From JAEZHK01 sp964575255 (GTDB taxonomy: Bacteria > Bacillota > Clostridia > Christensenellales > Aristaeellaceae), in assembly GCA_964575255.1 (NCBI GenBank), contig CAZNPZ010000007.1:27351-91350 (forward strand): DNA of 64,000 nucleotides, written 5' to 3'. Below the pieces are notes generated by a model. It saw nothing but the letters and a program-made list of their open reading frames with translations, was not told the origin of the DNA and made no database searches. Position numbers and translations under genes: made by a program. This document shows positions 24,687 to 33,688 of the stretch, piece after piece (within the stretch, counting starts at the first letter, position 1; the number at the start of each line of letters is the position of its first letter).

Positions 24687-24716
24687 ATTATACCTAAAAC
24701 CAAACAACATCGGCAA
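24687..24716 (-). promoter_or_regulatory. Promoter for the GH31 gene
   Basis: Minus strand TTGCCG (24711-24716), 18-bp spacer, TATAAT (24687-24692). Confidence 0.7.
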
Positions 24717-24811
24717 TACCGCGCGGAAGAAAGCGGATATACGAGCGAATCATATAAAGGCCGCGAACGCGTTGCGCCGCAGCCTTTTAAGCAGAGAGGA
24801 TATTCGCCCTG

Positions 24812-26668
24812 TTACGACTTCATCTTCTTGGGGCGGGGCGTTTTCGCGGGTTTTACGGGTTCGGCGGCGGCTTCCGGCGCGGGTTCCGCCGCCTTTTTCG
24901 CGCGGGGCTTCCGCGCGGGTGAAACATCCGGCGCTGCCGGTGCCGCAGGCGCGGGTTCCGCCGCCTTCTTCGCGCGGGGCTTCCGCCCGGGTGAAGCATC
25001 CGGCGCTGCCGGTGCCGCGGGCGCGGGTTCCGCCGCCTTCTTCGCGCGGGGCTTCCGCGCGGGTCTTGCTGGCGGTTCCGCAACCGTTCCCTTGGCTGTC
25101 GGCGCTTGGGTCACGGTGGCTTCGATCGCGGACTCTTCGGCGGCGTGCGTTTGCGCGACTGTCGCCACAGGCGCTTCCGTCGCGGGTGCTTCGGGTGCTT
25201 CCGCGGGTTCCGCCACCCTTTGCTTGCGAACGGCCTTTGTCAATTCCCGGTAGAGGTCGATGTAGTGGTGCGCCGACTGATCCCAGCCGTACTGCCCGGT
25301 CATCGCGCGGCCCATCAGCGTCTTCCAGACGTCAGGATTGGCGCGGTACAGGTCTACCGCGCGCTCGACCACGTGCAGCATGTCGTGGGCGTTGTAGTTG
25401 AGGAAGGTGAAGCCGTTGCCCTCGCCGGTGATTTCATTATAGGAAAGGACGGTGTCCCGTAGCCCCCCGGTCTCCCGCGCGATGGGCAGCGTGCCGTAGC
25501 GCATCGAGATCATCTGCGAAAGTCCGCAGGGCTCGAACATCGACGGCATCAGGAACATGTCGGCGCCCGCGTAGATGCGGTGAGCCAGCGCGTGGTTCAT
25601 CTCGATGCGGGATGCGATGCGCCCGGCGTACTTCCACTGCGCCCAGTTGAAGAGATCCACATACCGATCCTCGCCCATGCCCAGCACGACCAGTTCGCAG
25701 CCGGTCGCCATGATGCCGTCCAGCACCCGTTCGACCAGATCCAGCCCCTTCTGCCCGCTGAGGCGGCCAACCATGCCGATGAGCGGGATGTCCGCACCCT
25801 CGGAAAGACCCAGTTCCCGCTGCAGCGCGAGTTTGTTGGCCACCTTTTTCTCCATCGAACCCGCGCCGAACCTCTGATCGATCATCGGGTCGGTCTCAGG
25901 GTCATACTCCTCGGTATCAATCCCGTTCAGGATGCCCTTCAGGTCGCCCGCGCGGGAGCGCATCAGCCCGTCCAGCCGCTCGCCGTAGTAGGCGGTCTTG
26001 ACCTCTTCTGCGTATGTGGGGCTGACGGTGGTGATCTTCTCGGCAAACGTCAGCCCGCCCTTCATGAACGAGCACTGGCCGAAGAACTCCATGTGGTCGG
26101 GCGTGTACGCGAGGCCGCCGAGGCTGACCAGTTCCTCGATCTGGTCGATCGGGAAGATGCCCTGGTACTGCAGGTTGTGCACGGTGAACACGCTCTTGAT
26201 CTTCTGGTAGGGTTTGAGCACCCGGTACTGGATCTCCAGCATCGCGGGGATCAGGCCGGTCTGCCAGTCGTGGCAGTGAATCACATCCGGCACGAAGTCG
26301 ATCTTCGGCAGCGCCTCCAGCACGGCGCGGTCGAAAAACGCGAACCGCTCGCCCTCGTCGCCGCCGAGGCCGTAGATGTAGGATCGGCCGAAGTAGTACT
26401 CATTGTCGACGAAATAGTAGGTGATGTCGTTCAGCGTCAGCCGCTCGATGCCCACGTACTGCCTGCGCCAGCCCAGGTTTACGTAGAAGTAGAGCAGGTG
26501 CTCCATTTTGGAGCGCCACTTTTCGGGGATCGCGCTGTACAGCGGCGTGATCACGCGGACGTCCACGCCCGATTTTTTGATTTCCTTGGGCAGCGCGCCC
26601 ACCACGTCCGCGAGGCCGCCGGTCTTGGAGAACGGCACGCACTCGGAAGCCACGAACAACACTTTCAC
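24812..26668 (-). CDS. glgA: Glycogen synthase with long lysine/proline-rich C-terminal tail
   Basis: A 618-residue GT5 enzyme that extends alpha-1,4-glucan from ADP-glucose. The N-terminal ADP-glucose site is SKTGGLADVVGALPKEI; other signatures are PDVIHCHDWQTGLIPA, VGRLSGQKGLDLV and FEPCGLSQMISMRYG. The catalytic part ends near residue 480, the usual length. About 135 further residues form a tail with three 24-residue repeats (RKPRAKKAAEPAPAAPAAPD) encoded by 72-bp DNA repeats. It starts with GTG at 26668 after GGAGG. It is the last gene of the glgC-glgD-glgA operon. Confidence 0.95.
   Translation of the reverse strand: MKVLFVASECVPFSKTGGLADVVGALPKEIKKSGVDVRVITPLYSAIPEKWRSKMEHLLYFYVNLGWRRQYVGIERLTLNDITYYFVDNEYYFGRSYIYGLGGDEGERFAFFDRAVLEALPKIDFVPDVIHCHDWQTGLIPAMLEIQYRVLKPYQKIKSVFTVHNLQYQGIFPIDQIEELVSLGGLAYTPDHMEFFGQCSFMKGGLTFAEKITTVSPTYAEEVKTAYYGERLDGLMRSRAGDLKGILNGIDTEEYDPETDPMIDQRFGAGSMEKKVANKLALQRELGLSEGADIPLIGMVGRLSGQKGLDLVERVLDGIMATGCELVVLGMGEDRYVDLFNWAQWKYAGRIASRIEMNHALAHRIYAGADMFLMPSMFEPCGLSQMISMRYGTLPIARETGGLRDTVLSYNEITGEGNGFTFLNYNAHDMLHVVERAVDLYRANPDVWKTLMGRAMTGQYGWDQSAHHYIDLYRELTKAVRKQRVAEPAEAPEAPATEAPVATVAQTHAAEESAIEATVTQAPTAKGTVAEPPARPARKPRAKKAAEPAPAAPAAPDASPGRKPRAKKAAEPAPAAPAAPDVSPARKPRAKKAAEPAPEAAAEPVKPAKTPRPKKMKS
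24879..25094. repeat. Three 72-bp tandem repeats inside glgA
   Basis: Copies start at about 24879, 24951 and 25023, exactly 72 bp apart, and are nearly identical. They encode the 24-residue RKPRAKK-containing units of the GlgA tail. The third copy diverges towards its end. Confidence 0.85.
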
Positions 26669-26702
26669 GCTTGGATTGCCTCCTTTGGAGATGAGGATCT
26701 AC

Positions 26703-27830
26703 CTATAAGGTCATGTTCTTTCCGATTACGATCGGGTAGGCCTTCTGGCCGATCAGCTTGCCGCTTCGGATCGTGACCGCCTTGTCCAGGATGACGTTTT
26801 CAAGCTCCACGCATTCCTGAATCTCGGACTCCTGCATGATGACCGAGTTCTTGACCACCGCGCCGGCGCGCACGCGCACACCGCGGAACAGTACGCTGTT
26901 CTCGACGGTGCCCTCGATGATGCAGCCGTCCGCCACAAGCGAGTTTGTCGCCTTCGCGCCTTCCACGTACTTGGCCGGAACCTCGTCGCGAACCTTGGTG
27001 TACACGGGGTTTCTAAAGAGTTCCTGCCTGATGTCGTAGTGTAGCATATCCATGTTAAACTCAAAATAACTCAGGACTGATTCTACGCGGCGGTGATACC
27101 CTTTATACTCATATCCGCGCACGGTGAGCAGTTTTTGCTTGAGGTATTGGGGCAGCATGTCCCGGAGCGCGTCCTTCATGCCGTGCGCCATCGCCTGATC
27201 CACCAAGTGCACCAACATCGAGCGGCGCATCAGGATCACGTCCATGCAGAAGTTGGGGTTCTCCGGGATGTTGGGTCCGATTTCGAAGTCCAGCACATTC
27301 CCCTTATCGTCAAGCTTGATGTAGGTATGCTTATTGAGCATCGACGGAGAGACGCGGCTGTCCCGGTAGCGGGTGGTATACATCAGCGTCACGTCCGCAC
27401 CGGACTCCTTGTGTTTTCTCACCATGTCCTCGAAGTTTGTGTTGAATACGCTGTAGCAGCCCATCAGGATCACCAGATCCTGGTTTGAGCGGCGCAGATA
27501 CGCGATGTTGCTTTTCAGCGCGTCCAGCGTACCCTCGTAGGTGCCCACGTTTTCGCGGGTCTGAAAAGGCGGCAGGATGAACAGGCCGTCGTTTCTCGTG
27601 TGCAGGTCCCACTCCTTGCCCGCGCCCAGGTGATCCATCAGCGAGTGGTAATTCTTCTGCATGATGACGCCCACGTTGCGCACGCCCGAATTGACCAGGC
27701 TGGACAGCTGGAAGTCGATGATGCGGTAGCGGCCGATGACCGGGAGCGCGGCCACCGCGCGGGAGCTGGTCAGTTCCCGCATGTTGATGTCTTCCTTCGA
27801 AGTGTAGATGATGCCCATGACGTCCTTCAT
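26703..27830 (-). CDS. glgD: Glucose-1-phosphate adenylyltransferase regulatory subunit GlgD
   Basis: A 375-residue homologue of GlgC. It keeps the nucleotidyltransferase fold (ALPVIGRYRIIDFQLSSLVNSG, GKEWDLHTRNDGLFILPP) and the C-terminal left-handed beta-helix repeats. It lacks the GGxGxRL phosphate-binding loop at the N-terminus (MGIIYTSKEDINMREL instead), as is typical of GlgD. In Firmicutes GlgD associates with GlgC and modulates ADP-glucose synthesis. It overlaps glgC by 4 bp and is followed by glgA after 34 bp. Confidence 0.94.
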   Translation of the reverse strand: MKDVMGIIYTSKEDINMRELTSSRAVAALPVIGRYRIIDFQLSSLVNSGVRNVGVIMQKNYHSLMDHLGAGKEWDLHTRNDGLFILPPFQTRENVGTYEGTLDALKSNIAYLRRSNQDLVILMGCYSVFNTNFEDMVRKHKESGADVTLMYTTRYRDSRVSPSMLNKHTYIKLDDKGNVLDFEIGPNIPENPNFCMDVILMRRSMLVHLVDQAMAHGMKDALRDMLPQYLKQKLLTVRGYEYKGYHRRVESVLSYFEFNMDMLHYDIRQELFRNPVYTKVRDEVPAKYVEGAKATNSLVADGCIIEGTVENSVLFRGVRVRAGAVVKNSVIMQESEIQECVELENVILDKAVTIRSGKLIGQKAYPIVIGKNMTL

Positions 27831-29032
27831 TTGTCCAAAGCCCCCTTCGCCTCAAGCTCCTCCGGGCCGACCTGCTCGCCGGGGCGCACCTTGAACCCCG
27901 CAGGGAGCACCGTATCCGACGCGATCAGCGCGATTTCGCTCTGGCCGCCCTCGCCCACATCGCATCCCTCGCCCACCACCGAGTGTTCGCCCACGATCGC
28001 CCGCCGCACGACGGCGTTCTTTTTGATGACGCTGTTCGGCATGACGACCGAGTCCACGACCACCGCGCCCTCCTCCACCTTGACCCCGGCGAACAGCACC
28101 GAGTGGCTGACCGCGCCGTACACCTCGCAGCCTTCGGTGACCATGCAGGCGCTGACTCGCGCCTTGTCGCCGATGAAGTGGGGCGGCATGATCGGGTTCC
28201 GGGCGAAGATACGCCAGCGCTTGTCGTAGAGGTTGAAAAGCGGCGGATCCATGATCAGATCCATATTGGCCTCCCAGAGGCTCGCGATCGTGCCCACGTC
28301 CTTCCAGTAGTCCTCAAAATCGTAGGCCATCAGTTTTTGCTTGTCCGCGAGCATCTTGGGGATGATGTTTTTCCCGAAGTCGTTGGAGGATTTCTTGTCC
28401 GCCTCGTCGGCGACCAGATATTCTTTCAGGATCTGCCAGTTGAACACGTACACGCCCATCGATGCGCGGTTGGACTTGGCCTTCGCCGGTTTTTCCTCAA
28501 ACTCGGTGATTCGCCCCGCCTTGTCGGTCGCCATGATGCCGAACTGATTGGTGATCTCCCACGGCACGAGCCTGACCGCGATGGTTGCGGCGGCCTTGTT
28601 TTCGATGTGGGTCTGCAGCATCTTGTTGTAGTCCATCTTGTAGATGTGGTCGCCCGACAGGATCAGCACGTAATCCGGGTCGTACTGTTCGATGAAGGAG
28701 ATGTTCTGGTAGATGGCGTTCGCGGTGCCGCGATACCACTCGCCCACCTTGCCCTTCACATAAGGCGGCAGGACGAACACACCGCCGTTGGTGAGGTCCA
28801 GATCCCAGGGCTGGCCGGAGCCGATGTAGCGGTTGAGTTCGAGCGGCTGGTACTGGGTCAATACGCCGACGACGTCGATGCCCGAATTGGAACAGTTGGA
28901 AAGCGGAAAATCGATGATCCGGTATTTGCCGCCGAAGGGCACGGCGGGTTTTGCGAGCGTTTTGGTGAGCAGGCCCAGCCTTGATCCCTGTCCTCCGGCC
29001 AGAAGCATGGCAATGCAGTTTTTTTTGAGCAT
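27827..29032 (-). CDS. glgC: Glucose-1-phosphate adenylyltransferase, catalytic subunit
   Basis: A 401-residue enzyme making ADP-glucose and pyrophosphate from glucose-1-phosphate and ATP, the committed step of glycogen synthesis. Motifs: AMLLAGGQGSRLGLLT, KPAVPFGGKYRIIDFPLSNC, LSGDHIYKMDY, FEEKP and a C-terminal hexapeptide beta-helix. The ATG at 29032 follows AGGAGATGAAGGGG. It is first in the glgC-glgD-glgA operon; no branching enzyme or phosphorylase gene is in this window. Confidence 0.96.
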   Translation of the reverse strand: MLKKNCIAMLLAGGQGSRLGLLTKTLAKPAVPFGGKYRIIDFPLSNCSNSGIDVVGVLTQYQPLELNRYIGSGQPWDLDLTNGGVFVLPPYVKGKVGEWYRGTANAIYQNISFIEQYDPDYVLILSGDHIYKMDYNKMLQTHIENKAAATIAVRLVPWEITNQFGIMATDKAGRITEFEEKPAKAKSNRASMGVYVFNWQILKEYLVADEADKKSSNDFGKNIIPKMLADKQKLMAYDFEDYWKDVGTIASLWEANMDLIMDPPLFNLYDKRWRIFARNPIMPPHFIGDKARVSACMVTEGCEVYGAVSHSVLFAGVKVEEGAVVVDSVVMPNSVIKKNAVVRRAIVGEHSVVGEGCDVGEGGQSEIALIASDTVLPAGFKVRPGEQVGPEELEAKGALDK

Positions 29033-29099
29033 TCCCCTTCATCTCCTTCGAGTCCGTTTGGCAGCCGATTGTTAAGTATATGAATAACCAGTTGATAAC

Positions 29100-29105
29100 A
29101 TTATA
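29100..29105 (-). promoter_or_regulatory. -10 box for the glycogen operon
   Basis: Minus strand TATAAT about 70 bp before glgC. The -35 is poor (TGGTAA-like at 18 bp), suggesting an activated promoter. Confidence 0.5.
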
Positions 29106-29161
29106 CACGATCCGTCGATGAATTACCAGCCTATTTTTTCAAGTGAAGGTGCGATTTGCGC

Positions 29162-29190
29162 AAAAAAAGAGCGGCGTTTTCGCCACTCTT
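29162..29190 (-). terminator. Terminator after the corrinoid protein gene
   Basis: Minus-strand 10-bp stem (29181-29190 with 29167-29176, one wobble), AAAA loop, then seven T. Confidence 0.9.
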
Positions 29191-29221
29191 CTTCAAAGAT
29201 TGCGGGACGGAAAGATAAGAA

Positions 29222-29863
29222 TTACGCCACCTGGCCGATGAGCTCCTTGGCCAGATCCGCCGCGGAGGCCGCGTCGGGCGAGTAGCCGTCCGCGCCGACT
29301 TCGTCGGCGAACGACTGGGTGACCGGCGCGCCGCCGATCATGACCCGGACCTTGTCGCGGATGCCCGCTTCGCGGATGGCGTCGATGGAACTCTTGATGG
29401 ACGGCATGGTGGTGGTGAGCAGCGCGCTCATGCCCAGAATCTGCGCACCCTGGTTCTTGGCGGCATCGATGAACGCTTCGGGCGAGACATCCACGCCCAG
29501 GTCGATCACGGTGAAACCCGCGCCTTCCAGCATCATGCCCACCAGGTTCTTGCCGATGTCGTGCAGGTCGCCCTTGACGGTGCCGATGGCGACGACGCCG
29601 CGGCTCTGCGCGTTCGCTTCCGCGAGCAGCGGCTTCAGGATCTCGGTACCGCTCTTCATCGCGCGGGCGGCAATCAGCACTTCGGGCACGTACACCTCAT
29701 TGTTTTTGAACAGGATGCCCAGCTCGTTCATGCCGACGATCAGGCCGTCGTTGAGAATCGATTCCGGGTTGACGCCCTCGGCGACCGCGTCCGTCACCAG
29801 TGTCTTGACAATCTTGGCGCGGCCGGCCTTGACCGCATCCGCGATGGCGCGAAAGTCCGCCAT
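29222..29863 (-). CDS. Corrinoid (B12-binding) protein of the methyltransferase type
   Basis: A 213-residue protein of the MtaC/MtbC/MttC family. An N-terminal helical cap (residues 1-85) precedes a Rossmann B12 domain with the cobalt-ligand motif GDLHDIGKN (DxHxxG) and later GMSALLTTTM and MIGGAPVT. It carries a methyl group on cobalamin between a substrate-specific methyltransferase and an acceptor. The ATG at 29863 has GGAGGGG 6 nt upstream. No methyltransferase partner or reactivase is in the window. A divergent PocR/AraC regulator lies 139 bp away. Confidence 0.9.
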   Translation of the reverse strand: MADFRAIADAVKAGRAKIVKTLVTDAVAEGVNPESILNDGLIVGMNELGILFKNNEVYVPEVLIAARAMKSGTEILKPLLAEANAQSRGVVAIGTVKGDLHDIGKNLVGMMLEGAGFTVIDLGVDVSPEAFIDAAKNQGAQILGMSALLTTTMPSIKSSIDAIREAGIRDKVRVMIGGAPVTQSFADEVGADGYSPDAASAADLAKELIGQVA

Positions 29864-29905
29864 ACAATCCCCTCCGCAAATCAGCTTTTTGTCGTTCCGC
29901 CGAAT

Positions 29906-29935
29906 AGTATAGCATGAAAACGGCAGAAAAAGCAA
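29906..29935 (-). promoter_or_regulatory. Promoter for the corrinoid protein gene
   Basis: Minus strand TTGCTT (29930-29935), 18-bp spacer, TATACT (29906-29911). Confidence 0.7.
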
Positions 29936-29974
29936 AGCAATTTCTAACTAATCCGTGTAATTATTTTTGATTTA

Positions 29975-29983
29975 TGATACAAT
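29975..29983 (+). promoter_or_regulatory. Extended -10 promoter for the PocR/AraC regulator
   Basis: TGATACAAT at 29975-29983, 20 bp before the start codon, with no good -35. Confidence 0.55.
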
Positions 29984-30002
29984 GCGTACAGGAGGTGATC
30001 CG

Positions 30003-31256
30003 ATGCAGGAACCCGTTCGCGAGCGCGCCGAGGCGCTGGGCGCGGTGGCCGCGCTACCGGTACAGGTTTTGGACGAGAGCGGCCGCGCCGAGATGCGCTG
30101 CGGTGCGGTGTGCGAATACTGCCGGATCTTCAAGCGGTTTTTAAAGCCGGGCGAATCCTGTGAGAGCCTGCACGCGCTGGCGGGTCGCCGGGCGATGGAC
30201 CTGGGCGAATCGTACATCTTTACCTGTCACGCCGGGGTCTACCACATCGTGATGCCGCTGGTTCGGGAAGGCGAATTCAAGGGCGCGGTGCTCCTTGGGC
30301 CGTTCATGCTGGGCGCGATGGATTCGACGCTTTTGCAGGAAGTCGCGCGCCGCTACCAGCTGCCGACGGACGCGATCCTGGACATGTACGACGCCGCGGG
30401 CAGCCTTCGGATGCTGACCGCCGAGGAAGCGGGCGCGTTGTGCCGCGTGGTGCGCTACCTGTTTGGCTTCCTTGAGGATCAGGCGCTCGACATGAAGCGG
30501 GGCCGCGCGCAGCAGCAGAGCCGCATCGGCGAATCGATCCAGACCTACAAGGGCTTTCAGGCCGCGGGCGCGGCCTACCCGCTGGAAAAAGAACGCCTGC
30601 TGGTTCGCCACGTGCGTTCCGGCGACGCGGCGGAGGCGAAGGCGCTTTTAAATGACCTCCTGGGCTTCGCGCTCTTCTCCACCGGCGGTTCTTTGGAAGT
30701 GGTCAAGGCGCTGACCGCGGAACTGTGCGCGCTGCTCTCGCGCGCGGCGATCGAGGGCGGCGTGGAGACGCTGGACGCGCTGGCGATGAACCGCTCGTTC
30801 ATGCGCTCGCTGTGGCAGGCGTCCACCGTGGACGACCTGTGTTACCACATGCAGGAGGCGGTGGAGCGGTTCTGCCAGAGCGCGTTCCCGCCCGCCAGCT
30901 TCGTGGAGCGGGACGCGATCCAGCAGGCCACCCGCTTCATCAACATCCACTTCGCGGAGGCGCTGACGCTTCAGGACGCGGCGCGCAGCGTGCACCTGAG
31001 CGAGAGCTATTTTTCATCGCTGTTCAAGAAGGGTTCCGGCTCGTCCTTCCGGGAATACTTGAACGCAGTCCGGGTCGAAGAGGCGAAGAAACTCCTGGAA
31101 CTCAACCGGCAGTCGGTCACCGAGATCGCGCTGGCGGTCGGGTTTGAGAGCCAGAGCTACTTTTCCAAGGTGTTCCGCGCGATGACCGGCGTGTCACCCA
31201 AGGAATACCGAATGAAAGTACACGCAAATCGATCCGAGTCCGAGCAGGGCGTGTGA
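30003..31256 (+). CDS. PocR-domain AraC-family transcriptional regulator
   Basis: A 417-residue regulator. The N-terminal 150 residues form a PocR-type sensory domain with a cysteine patch (CGAVCEYCRIFKRF ... CESLH, YIFTCHAG). The C-terminal 100 residues are a double HTH of the AraC type (LTLQDAARSVHLSESYFSSLF and VTEIALAVGFESQSYFSKVF, ending GVSPKEYR). The ATG at 30003 has GGAGGTGATCC upstream, an almost full anti-Shine-Dalgarno match. It is divergent from the corrinoid protein gene and is its likely regulator; PocR domains bind small hydrocarbon-type ligands in known cases. Confidence 0.9.
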   Translation: MQEPVRERAEALGAVAALPVQVLDESGRAEMRCGAVCEYCRIFKRFLKPGESCESLHALAGRRAMDLGESYIFTCHAGVYHIVMPLVREGEFKGAVLLGPFMLGAMDSTLLQEVARRYQLPTDAILDMYDAAGSLRMLTAEEAGALCRVVRYLFGFLEDQALDMKRGRAQQQSRIGESIQTYKGFQAAGAAYPLEKERLLVRHVRSGDAAEAKALLNDLLGFALFSTGGSLEVVKALTAELCALLSRAAIEGGVETLDALAMNRSFMRSLWQASTVDDLCYHMQEAVERFCQSAFPPASFVERDAIQQATRFINIHFAEALTLQDAARSVHLSESYFSSLFKKGSGSSFREYLNAVRVEEAKKLLELNRQSVTEIALAVGFESQSYFSKVFRAMTGVSPKEYRMKVHANRSESEQGV

Positions 31257-31521
31257 ACATCCAGGCTGCCGTTTTATCGTCAGCTGAAAGTGCCGGACAG
31301 CGCGGACAACGAATGATTCTTTAATGGTATAGGCCACACGGAACAGGGTGGTCGTATGTATTCAATACGCCTGGCGTGGGTTCGATCGCGACATTAGACG
31401 TAAACATTGCGCTCAGGCGACTGTCCTGCAAATTTCGCGCAAAGCTGCATATTATTGAATTTTTTCCTTCATTTTAGCATGGGGATTTCTGGGAACCGGT
31501 TTTCAAAACGCACATTTCCGC
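31257..31521. other. Intergenic region without recognised features
   Basis: About 265 bp between the PocR/AraC gene and the livJ promoter. I see no open frame with a ribosome site, no strong hairpin with U-tract and no repeat. Confidence 0.6.
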
Positions 31522-31550
31522 TTGCAAAAGCGCCAAATGAAGCGTATACT
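31522..31550 (+). promoter_or_regulatory. Promoter for the liv operon
   Basis: TTGCAA (31522-31527), 17-bp spacer, TATACT (31545-31550). Confidence 0.8.
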
Positions 31551-31579
31551 ATGTGCATCACTTGCAAGGAGGGAAATTC

Positions 31580-32734
31580 ATGAAGAAGGTACTCGCCCTG
31601 GTTCTCGCCCTCATGCTGATCCTGCCCGCGGTCGCGCTCGCAGAAGACGTCATCAAGGTCGGCGTATTCGAGCCTGTGACCGGCGAAAACGGCGGTGGCG
31701 GCTTCCAGGAAGTGCTGGGCATGCGCTACGCCAACCAGGTCGCCCCGACGGTGGACATCGGCGGCAAGAGCTACAAGGTGGAACTGGTCGAGGTGGACAA
31801 TAAGTCTGACAAGACCGAAGCCGTCACCGCCGCGCAGAGCCTGATCGCCAGCGGCGTTTCCGTCGTCCTCGGTTCCTATGGCTCCGGCGTTTCGATCGCG
31901 GCGGGCGGCATCTTCGCCGACGCGCACGTGGCCGCCATCGGCGCCTCCTGCACCAACCCGCAGGTGACGCTGGGCAACGACTACTACTTCCGCGTGTGCT
32001 TCCTGGATCCGTTCCAGGGCACCGTCATGGCCAACTACGCGTTCCAGGACGGCGCAAAGACCGCAGCGGTCATCACCCAGCTGGGCGACGACTACTCCTC
32101 CGGTCTTGGCAACTTCTTCCTGAAGGCGTTCAAGGGCTTGGCCGGTGACGCCGCCATCGTCGCCGACGAGCAGTTCCAGACCAACCAGACCGACTTCAAG
32201 GCCATCCTGACCAACGTCAAGGCCGCGAATCCGGACGTCATCTTCGCGCCCTCCTCCATCGCCACCGCGCCGCTTCTGATCAAGCAGGCTCGCGAGCTGG
32301 GCATCACCGCCAAGATCATGGCCGGCGATACCTGGGAGAACGTGACGATCATCGAGAACGCCGGCAAGGACGCGGAAGGCATCACCTTCTCCACCTTCTT
32401 CGACGAGGCCGACCCGACCGCGGCGGACTTCGTCAAGGGCTTCAAGGAATACCTGAAGGCCAACCCCGACTCGCTGGAAAAGAACGGCGGCGAGGGTGTG
32501 GCGGCGGTTTCCGCGCTGGGCTATGACGCCTACATGACCGCAATCGCGGCGATCCAGGCGGCCGGCACGACCGACTCCCAGGCCATCCGCGACGCGCTGC
32601 CCGGCGTCTCCATCACCGGCGTAACCGGCGCGATCAGCTTTGACGAGAACGGCGACGCCAAGAAGGACATGGCGTACATCAAGACCGTTGAGAACGGTGC
32701 GTTCAAGTTCCTGAAGACGGTTACCATCCAGTAA
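31580..32734 (+). CDS. livJ: Branched-chain amino acid ABC transporter, substrate-binding protein
   Basis: A 384-residue periplasmic-binding-fold protein of the Leu/Ile/Val family. A signal peptide (MKKVLALVLALMLILP, cleaved near ALAED) precedes the mature start VIKVGVFEPVTGENG. No lipobox Cys is visible, so anchoring in a Gram-positive envelope is unclear. Other family parts: VVLGSYGSGVSIAAGGIFA, AAVITQLGDDYSSG and GAISFDENGDAKKDMAYI. GGAGGGAAA precedes the ATG. A stem-loop between livJ and livH probably keeps its expression above that of the membrane components. Confidence 0.93.
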   Translation: MKKVLALVLALMLILPAVALAEDVIKVGVFEPVTGENGGGGFQEVLGMRYANQVAPTVDIGGKSYKVELVEVDNKSDKTEAVTAAQSLIASGVSVVLGSYGSGVSIAAGGIFADAHVAAIGASCTNPQVTLGNDYYFRVCFLDPFQGTVMANYAFQDGAKTAAVITQLGDDYSSGLGNFFLKAFKGLAGDAAIVADEQFQTNQTDFKAILTNVKAANPDVIFAPSSIATAPLLIKQARELGITAKIMAGDTWENVTIIENAGKDAEGITFSTFFDEADPTAADFVKGFKEYLKANPDSLEKNGGEGVAAVSALGYDAYMTAIAAIQAAGTTDSQAIRDALPGVSITGVTGAISFDENGDAKKDMAYIKTVENGAFKFLKTVTIQ

Positions 32735-32751
32735 TCGGCACGATACCCATC

Positions 32752-32783
32752 GCAGGGGCCGATACCCATCGGCCCCTGCTTTT
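32752..32783 (+). terminator. Partial terminator between livJ and livH
   Basis: Perfect 12-bp arms (32752-32763 and 32768-32779), loop ACCC, followed by TTTTG. Short U-tract and intra-operon position suggest partial read-through. Confidence 0.7.
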
Positions 32784-32800
32784 GTAAGCGGAGGGGTTCC

Positions 32801-33682
32801 ATGAGCCTGACAACGTTAATGCAGCACTTCCTGACCGGCATTTCGCTGGGCGGCGCGTACGCGCTGATTGCCATCGGCTATACGATGGTGTACGGAATCC
32901 TGCGGCTGATCAACTTCGCCCACGGCGACATCTTCATGATGGCCGGGTATTTCATGATCTTCTCGATGTCCAGCCTGCCCTGGGAGATCTCGATCCCGAT
33001 TGTGATCGTGGGCACGGTGCTGTTGGGTTTTGCCATCGAGCGCGCCGCCTACGCGCCGCTGCGCACCGCGCCCCGGATGTCGATCATGATCTCTGCCATC
33101 GGCGTTTCCTACCTTCTGCAAAACCTCGCCACCTACCTCTTCTCGGCGCTCCCGAAGCCGTACCCGGAGATCCCGTTTTTAAAGCGGATCTTCCAGATCG
33201 GCAGCGTTTCGGCGTCGTTGGTCACGTTCCTGACACCTGTCATCGCGATCCTGCTGGTCTGGGGGCTGACGCAGTTGATCAACCATACCAAGATCGGCAT
33301 GGCGATGCGCGCGGTCAGCAAGGATTTTGAGACAAGTAAGCTCATGGGCATCAAGCTCAACACCGTCATTTCCACGACCTTTGTAATCGGCTCGGCGCTT
33401 GCGGCGGTGGGTTCGATCCTCTACTTCACCGACCGCATGTCAGTCAACCCCTTCAGCGGTACGCTGCCCGGCCTCAAATGCTTCGTGGCGGCGGTTCTGG
33501 GCGGCATCGGCTCGGTGCCGGGCGCGATGGTGGGCGGCTTTGTGATCGGCATGTTTGAGACGGCGCTGGTGGCGGCGGGCGCGTCCACGTTCTCGGACGC
33601 GTTTACGTTCGTATTATTGATCGTCATGCTGCTGTTCAGGCCTACCGGCCTCTTCGGCGAAAAGACGACGGATAAGGTGTGA
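32801..33682 (+). CDS. livH: Branched-chain amino acid ABC permease LivH
   Basis: A 293-residue membrane permease with about eight helices. The LivH start LTGISLGGAYALIAIGYTMV and the segment RLINFAHGDIFMMAGY are family hallmarks, as is GLKCFVAAVLGGIGSVPGAM before the last helices. It forms the channel with LivM. GGAGGGG precedes the ATG at 32801. The livM start follows its stop by 6 bp. Confidence 0.95.
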   Translation: MSLTTLMQHFLTGISLGGAYALIAIGYTMVYGILRLINFAHGDIFMMAGYFMIFSMSSLPWEISIPIVIVGTVLLGFAIERAAYAPLRTAPRMSIMISAIGVSYLLQNLATYLFSALPKPYPEIPFLKRIFQIGSVSASLVTFLTPVIAILLVWGLTQLINHTKIGMAMRAVSKDFETSKLMGIKLNTVISTTFVIGSALAAVGSILYFTDRMSVNPFSGTLPGLKCFVAAVLGGIGSVPGAMVGGFVIGMFETALVAAGASTFSDAFTFVLLIVMLLFRPTGLFGEKTTDKV

Positions 33683-33688
33683 CGCGAT

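Noticed and set aside
24879..25094. CRISPR-like repeats
   Set aside because: The 72-bp repeats are contiguous, in frame and encode repeated peptide units of GlgA; there are no spacers.
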